DNA of 64,000 bases from Gp6-AA40 sp035496255 (lineage in GTDB: Bacteria > Acidobacteriota > Vicinamibacteria > Vicinamibacterales > UBA2999), in assembly GCA_035496255.1 (NCBI GenBank), contig DATJEU010000067.1, forward strand, positions 14,201 to 78,200. The letters run 5' to 3'. The position numbers and the translations under genes were made by a program. This document shows positions 11,603 to 19,976 of the stretch, piece by piece (position 1 is the stretch's first letter; each line of letters opens with the position of its first letter). A model generated the notes under the pieces. The model saw only the letters and a list, made by a program, of their open reading frames with translations. It was not told the origin of the DNA and searched no databases.

Positions 11603-13339
11603 CTAACCCAGGTTCATTTTCCCCACCAACCTGCGATATCTCGCGTCGTTTCGCAGCGAATCGAAGCACGGTTCGACGATCAGGTGGGCGATGTGGGGAT
11701 CGCGGTCGACGAACGCCTGCGCGAGCGATTCGAAGGCGGCGTCGATGCTGTCGATGCCGAGGAACGCGACAGCCAGGTGGTACGGCGAGACGTAGCGATC
11801 CTCGATACTGCGCAGGGCGCTGATCAGCCGGACCGCTTCATCGCGATCGCCGGCCATCGCGGTGGCGTGCGCCAGCCACGCCAGGACCAGCGGATGGTCA
11901 CCGGCGCGGGCACGCGCGTCCTGAAGCGCGTCAATCGCCGCGGTCACGTCTCCCAGCTGCAGCAGCGCCGCCCCGAGCAGGCGCCACGCCGGCACGTAGC
12001 GCTCGCCCATCTCGATCGTGTGGCGGCATTCGCGAGCCGCGTCTTCGTATCGGCGCGCGAGGTAGAGCGTCCACGCAACCGAGCTGCTCGGCACCAGGCA
12101 TAGCGGATCCAGTTCGCGTGCGAGCTCCGCCGCCCGCGTCGCATCCTCGTGCCGTCCCTGGACGCCGAGCAGAAACGCGTAGCCGCGGTGCGCGAGCTCG
12201 CTGCTCGGATTGGAGGTGAGCGCCTCGCGATAGCGCTGCCTGGCGGCGTCCCAATCGAAGTCCACCATCCGCGCAACCTCGGCGGTGACCACCTGCGCTT
12301 CGCAATTCGTCGGGTCGAGCACGAGTGCGCGCTGCGCGGCCTCATGGGCTGCCGCCAGCGCGACGCGCGGGACGTCGCGGTAGTACTCCGCCGCACCGAC
12401 CAGCACGCGCGCGCGCAGACCGTGTGAGGCGGCGAAGTCGGGCGCAATCCGGATCGACTCGTCGAGATACCGCAGCGCCTGGCTGTAGCCTTCGTCGCCG
12501 GGACGTCCCCACTGATAACGGGCGCGCAAATACGCGTGGTGCGCGGCGGGCTCCGGGGGCCTGGTCGCGATGGAGGGTGGGACCAATTCCAGCAACAGTG
12601 AACGGGCGACGTGCGACGCCACCTCCGCCTGCGCCGAAAGCCAGTCATCAACGGTGCGGTCGTAGGTTTCGGACCAGAGCTCGGTCTCGGTGGCGCCTTC
12701 GATCAGGCGGACGGTGATTCGGACCCGGCGGCCGTCTCGCCGCACCGATCCTTCAAGCAGGTAGTCCGCGCGCAGCTGCTCGGCGATTTCCGCGGCACGC
12801 TGCAACGTGCCCTTGAACGCCATCGACGACACGCGCGCGATCACCGAGATGCGGCCGCGGCAGACAGGGCCAAGCTGCGAGATCAGCTCCTCGGTGAGAC
12901 CGTCGCTGAAATACTCCTGCGAGCTGTCGTCGCTGAGATTGGAGAACGGCAGCACCGCCAGCCGGACATTCGGCGACGCCTGATCAGGACGCGTCTTCAC
13001 GGGACGACCCTGATCCGCGTCGAGCGACGCGATGAACCGGTACCCGCGGCGCGGCAGTGTCTCCACGAACCGCGGATTCTCGGCATCATCGCCCAAGGCG
13101 GCGCGCAGGCGTTTCACCGCCGCGTTGAGACTGTGCTCGAAGTCGACGAACGTGCCTTCCGGCCAGAGCCGGCGCTGCAGTTCCTCACGCGTCACGACCT
13201 CGCCGGGACGCTCGAGCATCACGCGCAGGATCTCGAACGGCTGATCCTGCAGCCGCACGCGCGCATCGCCGCGTCGCAGCTCACGCGAGCGGATATCGAG
13301 CTCGAAGGAGGCGAAGCGCAGGGACGTAACGGACTCCAT
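11603..13339 (-). CDS. Winged-helix DNA-binding regulator with TPR repeats (CadC-like, soluble)
   Basis: A 578-residue protein with an N-terminal Trans_reg_C winged helix (about 5-105; 'RLQDQPFEILRVMLERPGEV', 'RREELQ'-like helix, 'LPRRGYRFIA'), a linker, a TolB/FlgO-like domain (about 130-240, 'VLPFSNLSDDSSQEYFSDGL', 'YLLEGSVRRDGRRVRI') and roughly eight TPR-like helical repeats to the end. This architecture is strongly expanded in Acidobacteriota, generally without a phosphorylation domain. No membrane helix separates the domains, unlike CadC. It is monocistronic, convergent with FkbM. Ligand or partner binding through the TPRs is inference. Confidence 0.9.
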   Translation of the reverse strand: MESVTSLRFASFELDIRSRELRRGDARVRLQDQPFEILRVMLERPGEVVTREELQRRLWPEGTFVDFEHSLNAAVKRLRAALGDDAENPRFVETLPRRGYRFIASLDADQGRPVKTRPDQASPNVRLAVLPFSNLSDDSSQEYFSDGLTEELISQLGPVCRGRISVIARVSSMAFKGTLQRAAEIAEQLRADYLLEGSVRRDGRRVRITVRLIEGATETELWSETYDRTVDDWLSAQAEVASHVARSLLLELVPPSIATRPPEPAAHHAYLRARYQWGRPGDEGYSQALRYLDESIRIAPDFAASHGLRARVLVGAAEYYRDVPRVALAAAHEAAQRALVLDPTNCEAQVVTAEVARMVDFDWDAARQRYREALTSNPSSELAHRGYAFLLGVQGRHEDATRAAELARELDPLCLVPSSSVAWTLYLARRYEDAARECRHTIEMGERYVPAWRLLGAALLQLGDVTAAIDALQDARARAGDHPLVLAWLAHATAMAGDRDEAVRLISALRSIEDRYVSPYHLAVAFLGIDSIDAAFESLAQAFVDRDPHIAHLIVEPCFDSLRNDARYRRLVGKMNLG

Positions 13340-13340
13340 G

Positions 13341-13471
13341 GTCAGCGGTCAGTAGTCGGTAGCCGGTAGTCGGGAGTCGGGAGTCAGAAGTCGGTAGCCG
13401 GTGATCGGTAATCGCCTCCATGCGTCAGCCATCTGCTCCTCGCTCACCACTCACCATTTACCACTCACCAG
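13341..13471. repeat. Intergenic word repeats upstream of the TPR regulator
   Basis: At 13341-13400 the words GTCGGTAGCC, GTAGTCGGGA and GTCGGGAGTC are repeated with variation; at 13442-13470 there is a second set built on CACTCACC. The two arms are not strongly complementary. The rest of the gap to 13606 shows nothing further. Confidence 0.65.
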
Positions 13472-13606
13472 AACACTTTGAGAAGCGGCTTTGCGGATGT
13501 CCTCATGACAATCGACCTCATGTCACCCACATGTCACCCTGCGTTACCCGCCGTGCATTGAGGCACGCGCGCCGGCGCCGCACAGTCAGGGGCTGGAGCG
13601 TGCCGT

Positions 13607-14284
13607 ATGAATCGTCCCGTCGTTACGCGACTCGTCCTCGCCTTTACGCTGTTCGTCCCCACCGCCGCGGCACCCGCGGAGATCGTCCGGCCGCCGCTCG
13701 TGGTCCGCAGCTACGAAATCTCGCCGGTCTCGCCGGCCGAGTGGCTGGCGGCGAGACGCGAAGCCACTGACGTGCTGAACGATGCGGGGATTGACGTCGA
13801 GTGGATCGATTGCAGCGGCGCGCCGCCACGACCGGACGTCCGCGCGCGCTGCGACGCGCCGTTGAAGCGCGACGAAGTGGCGGTGCGGCTCGTGCGTCGT
13901 GTTCCGCCGGCTTATGCAGGACCGTTGCCGCTGGGCGAAGCGCTCGTCGATCCGCGGCTCGGCTCCGGTACGTTGGCGACGATCTACGTCGATCGCGTCG
14001 AGTGGTTCGCCCGCGAGGGACACGCGAACAGCGGCACGCTGCTTGGACGGGCGCTCGCGCACGAACTGGGTCACCTGCTGCTGGGCGACGCCCACACCTC
14101 CGGCCTGATGCGCCCGTGCTGGACGCGCGACGACCTGCTGCGGGCGCGGGCGGCGGACTGGACGTTCACCGCCGCTGACGCGGCGCGCCTGCGATCGGCG
14201 CTCGCTGGACGAACAACTATGATGGCGGCGTGTCCGGACGCCTGTCGCGGCAACTCGCCTTTCTCCTCGAAGCCGACAAGCTGA
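13607..14284 (+). CDS. Putative secreted zinc metalloprotease-like protein
   Basis: A 225-residue protein with an N-terminal signal-like segment (residues 8-24, ending AAAPA). The middle carries 'LAHELGHLLLGDAHTSGLMR': H152-E153-x-x-H156 with H163 as likely third zinc ligand and a following Gly-Leu-Met like a Met-turn. Spacing is HExxHxxxGxxH, one residue longer than the metzincin consensus, so catalysis is not certain. Short proteins with this element are frequent hypotheticals in Acidobacteriota (from memory). Its last 55 bases overlap the start of the HD-domain gene in another frame, so its C-terminus after about residue 205 is constrained by that gene. A periplasmic peptidase is the best guess. 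Confidence 0.7.
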   Translation: MNRPVVTRLVLAFTLFVPTAAAPAEIVRPPLVVRSYEISPVSPAEWLAARREATDVLNDAGIDVEWIDCSGAPPRPDVRARCDAPLKRDEVAVRLVRRVPPAYAGPLPLGEALVDPRLGSGTLATIYVDRVEWFAREGHANSGTLLGRALAHELGHLLLGDAHTSGLMRPCWTRDDLLRARAADWTFTAADAARLRSALAGRTTMMAACPDACRGNSPFSSKPTS

Positions 14285-14820
14285 AATCAATCGAGCGGCG
14301 AACGCCGCTCGCCGACAACTCGCGGCTGGAGAACTCGGCCGAGCATTCGTGGCATCTGACGCTGGCGGCGCTGACCCTTGCGGAATACGCGCCTGCGGAT
14401 ACCGATGTCGCCCACGCGATCCGGCTGGCGATCGTTCACGACCTGGTCGAGATCGATGCCGGCGACACGTTCGCCTACGACCCGGCGCATCACGCGACCA
14501 AGGCCGCACGCGAACTGGCGGCGGCCGATCGCATCTTCGGCATGCTGCCGGACGATCAGGCGCCCCGGTTCCGCGCCTGGTGGGAGGAGTTCGAGGCGCA
14601 GCAGACGCCGTCATCCCGGTTCGCCAACGTCCTCGACCGCCTGCAACCCCTGCTCCTGAACGTGCATTGCGGCGGCGGCAGCTGGCTGGCCCACCGCGTC
14701 GCCCGCAGCCAGGTGCTGCGCCGGATGGATCCGGTGCAGCGATGGATGCCCGCGGCGTGGCCATACGTGCTCGAGGTCATCGACCGGGCATGTCGGGAAG
14801 GGATGATCGTGAATGACTAA
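14230..14820 (+). CDS. HD-domain phosphohydrolase (YfbR/HDDC2-like 5'-deoxynucleotidase)
   Basis: A 196-residue cytosolic metal-dependent phosphohydrolase. The HD signature is intact: 'ENSAEHSWHLTLAALTLAEY' (first His), 'LAIVHDLVEIDAGDTFAYDP' (His-Asp pair) and a distal Asp in 'FANVLDRLQPLLLN'. This order and length match YfbR/YGK1-type dNMP 5'-nucleotidases. GTG 14230 lies inside the end of the upstream metalloprotease-like gene, an overlap of 55 bases; a later start would remove the conserved first helix. Role in nucleotide salvage or house-cleaning is inferred from the family. Confidence 0.88.
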   Translation: MSGRLSRQLAFLLEADKLKSIERRTPLADNSRLENSAEHSWHLTLAALTLAEYAPADTDVAHAIRLAIVHDLVEIDAGDTFAYDPAHHATKAARELAAADRIFGMLPDDQAPRFRAWWEEFEAQQTPSSRFANVLDRLQPLLLNVHCGGGSWLAHRVARSQVLRRMDPVQRWMPAAWPYVLEVIDRACREGMIVND

Positions 14821-14843
14821 TGTTCACGCTTCTTCGTGCTCGG

Positions 14844-15026
14844 TTCTCAGTTCGTGTTCAGGTTCGGTTCCGGGTTCCAGGTTCCGGGTTCCGGGTTCCG
14901 GGTTCAGGTTCCGGGTTCCGGTTCGCGCCAGCGCCTCAGATGCTGCGTCCGAACCTCGAACCTCGAACCTCGAACCTCGAACCTCGAACCTCGAACTTTG
15001 AACCGAACCTGAACACGAACTGAGAA
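14844..15026. repeat. Long perfect inverted repeat with GGTTCC and GAACCTC arrays
   Basis: The arms 14844-14870 and 15000-15026 are perfectly complementary over 27 bases. Between them lie a run of GGTTCC(GG) words (14871-14922) and, at 14951-14992, six exact copies of GAACCTC, which are complementary to the first run. The whole element could fold into one very long hairpin. It fills the gap between the HD gene and the cytochrome gene, ending 17 bases before that start. No T-run follows. Confidence 0.92.
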
Positions 15027-15042
15027 GATAGAAGATAGAAGC

Positions 15043-15651
15043 GTGAACCAGTACCGTCCTCCGCTCGTCCTCGTCACCCACTGGCTCACCGCGGTGGCGG
15101 TCTTCGCGCTGATGATCAGCGGCGTGGCGATCCTGCTCGCGCACCCGCGGCTGTACTGGGGCGAGACCGGAACGCTCGGCACGCCCTCGCTCATCGATCT
15201 GCCGCTGCCGATGGTGCTCACGGGACAAACCGGCTGGGGCCGATCGCTTCACTTCCTCGCCGCCTGGGTCATCGTCCTCAGCGGCGTGAGCTACGTTGCC
15301 GCGGGCGTCCCGCGCCGCTATTTCCGCTGGCCCGACTACAACGGGCTTCAACGCCGCACTTACGCGATCGTGGTCTTTTTCCTGGCACCGCTGGCCGTAT
15401 GGACCGGGCTGGCGATGTCGCCGGCGGTCGAGTCGGTGATGCCGTCGATCGTCACGCTGCTTGGCGGTCACCAGTCGGCGCGCACGATCCATTTCGTCGC
15501 GGCGTCGCTCATCACCCTCTTCGTCGCCGGCCACATCGTGATGATCGCCACCTCCGGATTCACCGCGCGCATGCGCGGCATGATCGTGGGTTCCCTCGAC
15601 GTCGCTCGGGACAGGCCCCTCGACTCCGCTCAGGGCAGGTCCGCACCATGA
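15043..15651 (+). CDS. Cytochrome b561/b6-type membrane protein, redox partner of the Mo protein
   Basis: A 202-residue integral membrane protein with four main hydrophobic helices (about 9-33, 68-88, 107-125, 147-169). H13, H70, H150 and H164 lie in helices and are plausible ligands for two b-type hemes. It probably passes electrons between quinol and the molybdopterin protein encoded next, since the two overlap by ATGA (15648-15651); this parallels the MsrQ-MsrP and formate dehydrogenase gamma arrangements. GTG 15043 is the start. The last ~17 residues (after 'GMIVGS') are encoded by a dispersed palindrome and probably form a dispensable cytoplasmic tail. Confidence 0.85.
   Translation: MNQYRPPLVLVTHWLTAVAVFALMISGVAILLAHPRLYWGETGTLGTPSLIDLPLPMVLTGQTGWGRSLHFLAAWVIVLSGVSYVAAGVPRRYFRWPDYNGLQRRTYAIVVFFLAPLAVWTGLAMSPAVESVMPSIVTLLGGHQSARTIHFVAASLITLFVAGHIVMIATSGFTARMRGMIVGSLDVARDRPLDSAQGRSAP
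15604..15640. repeat. Family D repeat inside the cytochrome gene
   Basis: A segment of the form GCTCGGGACAGG...CTCGACTCCGCTCAGGGC sits in frame at the 3' end of the cytochrome gene. A related segment in inverted order lies inside aroA at 57159-57197. Confidence 0.65.
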
Positions 15652-16406
15652 GCGCGATCACACGCCGGCGGTTGGTGCGCGGCGCCGCTACGCTCGCCGG
15701 TGGTGCGGTCGGGATCGGCGCGACCGCGAGCCTTGCCCGTCGGCTTGGCTGGCTCGCCCCGGACGCCGGCGAGTGGTTTGGCCTCGGCGAAGCGCTGACC
15801 TACGGATCGCATCGCGCGCTCATGGCGATGCATTCGATGGCGCGCGAGTTCAGCCGCAGCGACATCTCGAAGGTGGTACCCGTCAATGGCCCCGCGCCGG
15901 AGACCGACGACTACCAGCGTCTGCTCGCCGACGACTTCACGCCATGGCGCCTCACCGTCAACGGTCTGGTGTCGCGGCCATCGACGTTCTCACTCGCGGA
16001 CTTGAAGCGCCTGCCGTCGCGATCGCAGATCACCGAACAGACCTGCGAGGAAGGCTGGTCGTTCATCGCCGAGTGGACCGGCGTCCCGCTCGCGCTGCTG
16101 CTGGACCTGGCCGGCATTCAGCCAGGCGCAAAGTGGGTGGTGTTCTATCCGTTCGATCAATGGTGGGACAGCGTCGACATCGTCGAGGCGCGTCACCCGC
16201 AGACGCTGCTCGCGTACGCGCTGAACCAACGCGATCTGCCAGCCGATCACGGCGCCCCGCTGCGCGTGCGCGTGCCGCGACAGCTTGGCTACAAGAGCAT
16301 CAAATACCTATCGCGGATCGAAGCGGTGGCCTCGCTCGATCACGTGCGCAACGGCAAGGGTTCGCAGTCTCCGGACGAAGGCTATAGCTGGTACGCCGGG
16401 ATCTGA
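15648..16406 (+). CDS. Tat-exported molybdopterin-dependent oxidoreductase (sulfite oxidase fold)
   Basis: A 252-residue protein with a twin-arginine-type signal (TRRRLVRGAATLAGGAVG, residues 5-22) and an Oxidored_molyb domain from about 75. The Mo-coordinating Cys133 is in 'TEQTCEEGWSFIAEWTGV'. Other family signs are 'WRLTVNGLVSRPSTFSLADL' and 'YKSIKYLSRIEAV'. It lacks the dimerisation and heme domains of eukaryotic sulfite oxidase and is smaller than MsrP. With the cytochrome b upstream it should form a periplasmic, quinone-linked system. Substrate could be sulfite, methionine sulfoxide or another oxide; the sequence does not decide. Confidence 0.9.
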   Translation: MSAITRRRLVRGAATLAGGAVGIGATASLARRLGWLAPDAGEWFGLGEALTYGSHRALMAMHSMAREFSRSDISKVVPVNGPAPETDDYQRLLADDFTPWRLTVNGLVSRPSTFSLADLKRLPSRSQITEQTCEEGWSFIAEWTGVPLALLLDLAGIQPGAKWVVFYPFDQWWDSVDIVEARHPQTLLAYALNQRDLPADHGAPLRVRVPRQLGYKSIKYLSRIEAVASLDHVRNGKGSQSPDEGYSWYAGI

Positions 16407-16439
16407 CCGTCACCGCTGGCCGGGTCTCAGGCCGCGCCC

Positions 16440-17201
16440 CTACGCGGTTCCCTTGCCCCGGCGCAGCTCCTCGGCGAGCACGATCGCTTCCGCGATCTCC
16501 TTCTTGGACTTCCGCCGCTGCCGGCTCTGGCGCTGAATCGTCAGGTAGGCTTCCTCCTCGGTGATGCCGAGGTCGCGCTGCAGGATGCCCTTGGCGCGGT
16601 CGAGCACCTTGCGCGCCTCGAGCCGCTCCGAGAGCTGCGTGTTCTCCATCTCGAGCCGCGCCATCTCGATTTCGGCGCCGACGAGAAACCCGAGCATCGA
16701 CACCAGTTGGATTTCGCGGCGGCTGTGTTCGTGCGGGCTGCGGTCCTGCAGATTGATGACCCCCACCAGCTTGCCACGCGACAGCACCGGCACGGAGAGA
16801 AACGCCTCGTAGCGATCTTCGGGCAGCTCGTTGAACGTCTGGAAGCGCGGGTCCTCCCACGCGTGCTTCTCCACCGCCACCGGTTGCCGGTGTTCGGCCA
16901 CCCAGCCGGTGATGCCCTGCCCGACGCGCAGCTTCAGCCGGTCGACGACATCCGGATGCGGCGTCTTCGAGGCGCGCAACACGAGCGCATCCTCGTCGAG
17001 CACGTAGACGAAGCAGGAGTCGCAGCGAATGACCGACGTGATGAACTGAACCACGCGTGACAGGACGACGTGCAGCGGATCGGCCGCCGCGATCCGGCTG
17101 CCGATCTCGTGCAGGACCTCGATGTCGTCGCCGGGTTCGAATTCGGGTTCAGATGGTTCTGGCGTTGCCACGTCGCGGTACCTGACGGTCGTCGTCTTCA
17201 T
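16440..17201 (-). CDS. GAF-ANTAR RNA-binding antiterminator
   Basis: A 253-residue regulator: GAF sensor domain (about 30-170, 'IRCDSCFVYVLDEDALVL', 'VGQGITGWVAEHRQPVAVEK', 'GVINLQDRSPHEHSRREI'), coiled-coil linker ('MARLEMENTQLSERLEARK') and a C-terminal ANTAR domain (about 188-245, 'VLDRAKGILQRDLGITEEEA', 'LTIQRQSRQRRKSKKEIAEA'). ANTAR proteins bind paired hairpins in leader RNAs and prevent termination, often for nitrate/nitrite and amide genes, so the nitrate operon 1.5 kb away is the prime candidate target. ATG 17201 is chosen; the frame to 17384 adds non-homologous residues. The 285-base upstream gap to 17486 has no gene and no clear motif. Confidence 0.9.
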   Translation of the reverse strand: MKTTTVRYRDVATPEPSEPEFEPGDDIEVLHEIGSRIAAADPLHVVLSRVVQFITSVIRCDSCFVYVLDEDALVLRASKTPHPDVVDRLKLRVGQGITGWVAEHRQPVAVEKHAWEDPRFQTFNELPEDRYEAFLSVPVLSRGKLVGVINLQDRSPHEHSRREIQLVSMLGFLVGAEIEMARLEMENTQLSERLEARKVLDRAKGILQRDLGITEEEAYLTIQRQSRQRRKSKKEIAEAIVLAEELRRGKGTA

Positions 17202-17486
17202 GTCCCTGGGTCCCCTTATCCATGCCTGCTCGGTGCCTGCGGCAGCAGGTCCGCCTCGACGGGGAGTGCGGCGTTCGACGCGCAGCCTGATGCGCTCGCG
17301 ACAACGGGGAGCGAGCTCGGCGCGGGAAGAGACGGGGCCAGTGATCTGGCGGCGTGGGCGGCACCGATCCGCTGCCCACGTCACCGACGATACACGTTCA
17401 CCCGATGAGCGACAAGGGGGTGGACGACGACATCTCTGTTCGGGGAGTCGTCTCTGACGACAATTTTGTTGGTGTGCTGTATCCGG

Positions 17487-17891
17487 CTACGTCAGCGCAC
17501 CCGCGCCCGCGGCCGCGCAGCGACCATCCTGTTCGCTCGTGCCCCCCGAGCAGCCGATGGCGCCGACGATCCTGCCGTTCTGCACCAGCGGGACGCCGCC
17601 GTCCACCGGCACGGCGCCGGTCAGTCCGAGCATCCGCAATCCGCCGCCGCCGGCGGCGAGCGCGTCCTGAAAGACCTTGGTCGGCCGCTTGAATCGCGCC
17701 GCGGAACGAGCCTTGTCGATGGCGATCTGCGTGCTGCCAACCTGCGTGTCGTCCATCTTCTCGAAGTACACGAGGTCGCCCGCGGGATCGACGATCGCCA
17801 CCGCCATCGTCCAGTTGTTCTTCTTCGCTTCCGCGACTGCGGGGGCGGCGAGGGTCTTCGCCGTATCTGCGGTGATTGACGGTCCGTACAT
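17487..17891 (-). CDS. GlcG/HbpS family heme-binding-like protein (DUF336)
   Basis: The DUF336 domain fills the protein: 'MYGPSITADTAKTLAAPAVA', 'NWTMAVAIVDPAGDLVYFEK', 'ALAAGGGGLRMLGLTGAVP', 'GGVPLVQNGRIVGAIGCSGG'. Members bind heme or cobalamin, or accompany glycolate oxidase; the true role here is unknown. I prefer ATG 17891 (134 residues, the usual family N-terminus) because the longer frame from 17957 begins only 2 bases from a divergent start codon. The extra 22 residues end in ALAQAH, reminiscent of a signal peptidase site, but lack a hydrophobic core. If the long form is made, the protein might be periplasmic. Confidence 0.85.
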   Translation of the reverse strand: MYGPSITADTAKTLAAPAVAEAKKNNWTMAVAIVDPAGDLVYFEKMDDTQVGSTQIAIDKARSAARFKRPTKVFQDALAAGGGGLRMLGLTGAVPVDGGVPLVQNGRIVGAIGCSGGTSEQDGRCAAAGAGALT

Positions 17892-17944
17892 GTGTGCCTG
17901 TGCCAGCGCCGTGGCGGCGCGTGAAAAGGAGTGATGTAGGCGAT

Positions 17945-17950
17945 TATAGT
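17945..17950 (+). promoter_or_regulatory. Candidate -10 element of a leaderless promoter
   Basis: TATAGT ends 9 bases before ATG 17960 of the ACT gene, so transcription would begin at or very near the start codon. GTGAAA at 17921-17926 is a weak -35 match with an 18-base spacer. The start codon lies in a perfect 12-base palindrome, GTCATCGATGAC (17953-17964). Confidence 0.45.
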
Positions 17951-17959
17951 CAGTCATCG

Positions 17960-18628
17960 ATGACGACCGCCGCCACCTCCTACGCCGTCCTCGCCGAAGT
18001 GACCGATCGGCCGGGCATCCTGTCGGGCCTCACGAAGGTGCTGGCCGACCATCACGCGAACATCACCTACGTCGACATTCACGACGGCGGCAGCCCGGTG
18101 TCGGATACCTACTTCGAGTTCACGATGGACGGCGGCTCGATCGCTCAGGTGATCGCCGACATGCAGCAGGTGCCCGGTGTGCGCACCGTCGAGGAGACGC
18201 CGAACTTCGCGCGCATTTACGGCAAGCGCATCATCGTCATGGGCGGCGGCGCGCAGGTCGGGTTCGTGGCGATGGGCGCGATTGCGGAGGCCGATCGTCA
18301 CAACATCCGCGGTGAGCGTATTTCGATCGACACGATCCCGCTGGTCGGCGAACAGGAACTGGCCGCCGCCGTGCGCGCGGCCGCGCGTCTGCCGCGTGTC
18401 AAGATGCTGGTGCTTGCCGGCTCGCTGATGGGCGGCGCGATCACCGAGGCGGTGAAGGAAGTGCAGAGCTACGGCCTGCGCGTCATCTCGCTCAACCAGG
18501 CCGGCAGCGTCACCGACGTCGCCGACCTCGTCGTCAGCGACCCACTGCAGGCGGGCGTGATGGCGGTGATGGCCGTCGCTGACACGGCGAAGTTCGATCT
18601 GATGCGACAGTTGAAGCGACGCTATTAG
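17960..18628 (+). CDS. ACT domain protein with DUF5612-like C-terminal region
   Basis: A 222-residue cytosolic protein. The N-terminal ACT domain (about 5-80: 'YAVLAEVTDRPGILSGLTKV', 'DHHANITYVDIH') is of the amino-acid-sensing kind. The rest (85-222: 'RIIVMGGGAQVGFVAMGAIA', 'VLAGSLMGGAITEAVKEVQS', 'DVADLVVSDPLQAGVMAVMA') resembles the archaeal DUF5612 region usually found behind an ACT domain; this is recall, not a search. A role in sensing an amino acid is likely but the output is unknown. A GGAG at 17928-17931 is too distant from the ATG, which fits a leaderless start. It is divergent from the DUF336 gene. Confidence 0.8.
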   Translation: MTTAATSYAVLAEVTDRPGILSGLTKVLADHHANITYVDIHDGGSPVSDTYFEFTMDGGSIAQVIADMQQVPGVRTVEETPNFARIYGKRIIVMGGGAQVGFVAMGAIAEADRHNIRGERISIDTIPLVGEQELAAAVRAAARLPRVKMLVLAGSLMGGAITEAVKEVQSYGLRVISLNQAGSVTDVADLVVSDPLQAGVMAVMAVADTAKFDLMRQLKRRY

Positions 18629-18640
18629 GGCGTTGGCCAG

Positions 18641-18680
18641 CCCACCAGCCACGAGCCACCGCCCACGACCCACCAGTCAG
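18641..18680. repeat. CCACCAGCC word repeat between convergent genes
   Basis: Variants of CCCACCAGCCACGAGCC are repeated over 40 bases directly after the ACT gene. It has the same style as the other intergenic word arrays but no inverted partner. Confidence 0.5.
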
Positions 18681-18728
18681 TAGACGTTCCGCGGTTTGAC
18701 GTTTTTGCGTGCGATCCGATCCGCTTCT

Positions 18729-19976
18729 CTACCCGCCGCCCATGAGCGCGCGCAGCGCGGTCCGATAGCAATAGACGCCCGCGCGATCGATCGCCTCCGG
18801 CTTCCATCGCGTGCTCCAGCGCGCGCCGAGTTCGAGCAGCACGAGCGTGCCGGCCGCGAACACCAGCGCGACCAACCCGAGGCCTGACGCATAGCTGCCC
18901 GTGAGATCGCGTGCCACGCCGAGCAGCGTCGGCAGGAAGAAGCCGCCGAGGCCACCGGCCGCGCCGACCAAGCCGGTGACGATGCCCATGCGGTCCGGGA
19001 AACGCTGCGGCACCAGCTGGAACACGGCGCCGTTGCCCATCCCGAGCATCCCCATGCCGACGAACAGCACCGCTACGGTGAAGGCGAGCGGCGGCGTCGT
19101 CGCCACACTGCCAAGACAGATCGCGAAGCCAGCCAGCAGCAGCACCAGCAGGCGATAGCCACCGAGTCGATCGGACAACCATCCGCCGAGGGGACGCAGC
19201 AGGCTACCGGCGATCACGACGACGGTCGTGAAGTCGCCGGCCGACACGCGTGAGAGTCCGTACTGCTCATGAAAGAACGTCGTCAGAAAGCTGGCGAAGC
19301 CGGAGAAGCCGCCGAAAGTCAGGCTGTAGAGAAACGCCAGCCACAGCGTGTCGCGCTCGCGGCCGATCGCGCGGTAGTCGCGCAGACGCATCACCGGCCG
19401 CGGCGCGGGACTGTCCTTCGCGAGCATCGCGAAGATGGCGAACACCACCGCGACCGGAATCATCGCGATCCCGAAAGCCGCCGCCCACCCGTAGTGCTCG
19501 GCGAGCCGGGGCACGAACAGCGTGGCGAGGAGCGTGCCGGAGTTGCCGGCTCCAGCGATGCCCATCGCGAGTCCTTGAAACTCCGCTGGATACCAGCGGC
19601 TCGCCAGTGGCAATGCCACCGCGAAGCTCGCACCGGCGATGCCGAGCGAAAATCCGATCGCATAGAAATGCCACGCCGCGTGGGCCCACTGCCACCCGGC
19701 AAGCAGCGGCACCAGCGTGAGTATCAGACCGATCAGGCCCGTGCGGCGGCCGCCGATGCGATCCGCGACGCCGCCAAGGATGGGCCTGAACAGCGAGCCA
19801 CCAAGCAGCGGGATCGCGGTCAGAAGGCCCTGGCCCGTCGCCGACAGATGCAGATCGTCGCGAAGGAACGGCGCCATCGGCCCGAGCAGCACCCAGGCCA
19901 TGAAGCTGACGTCGAAGTAGAGCAGCGACGCGACGAGCGTCGGCGTGTGACCGGCCTTGAGGAAGCCTTTGGTCAC
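18729..19976 (-). CDS. narK: MFS nitrate/nitrite transporter (NarK/NNP family)
   Basis: A 415-residue major facilitator with twelve predicted membrane helices. The NNP nitrate signatures are present in both halves: 'GIAGAGNSGTLLATLFVPRL' near residue 140 and 'GLVGAAGGLGGFFLPTLLGV' near 345, with an Arg in helix 2 ('PLLGGSLFRPILGGVADRIGG'). It is the last gene of the nitrate assimilation operon and overlaps nirD by ATGA (19973-19976), so it would import nitrate for NasA. No separate NarX/L-type regulator is nearby. The C-terminal ~30 residues after the last helix are basic and cytoplasmic. Confidence 0.93.
   Translation of the reverse strand: MTKGFLKAGHTPTLVASLLYFDVSFMAWVLLGPMAPFLRDDLHLSATGQGLLTAIPLLGGSLFRPILGGVADRIGGRRTGLIGLILTLVPLLAGWQWAHAAWHFYAIGFSLGIAGASFAVALPLASRWYPAEFQGLAMGIAGAGNSGTLLATLFVPRLAEHYGWAAAFGIAMIPVAVVFAIFAMLAKDSPAPRPVMRLRDYRAIGRERDTLWLAFLYSLTFGGFSGFASFLTTFFHEQYGLSRVSAGDFTTVVVIAGSLLRPLGGWLSDRLGGYRLLVLLLAGFAICLGSVATTPPLAFTVAVLFVGMGMLGMGNGAVFQLVPQRFPDRMGIVTGLVGAAGGLGGFFLPTLLGVARDLTGSYASGLGLVALVFAAGTLVLLELGARWSTRWKPEAIDRAGVYCYRTALRALMGGG

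Noticed and set aside
14951..14992. Six exact GAACCTC copies as a possible CRISPR or VNTR array
   Set aside because: The unit is 7 bases without spacers and no cas gene is present; it belongs to the inverted word-repeat element. Length variation between strains is possible but not shown.
16418..16445. Further family A palindrome after the sulfite-oxidase-fold gene
   Set aside because: Only the GCCCCTACG end matches family A; the stem is poor, so I did not list it as a copy.
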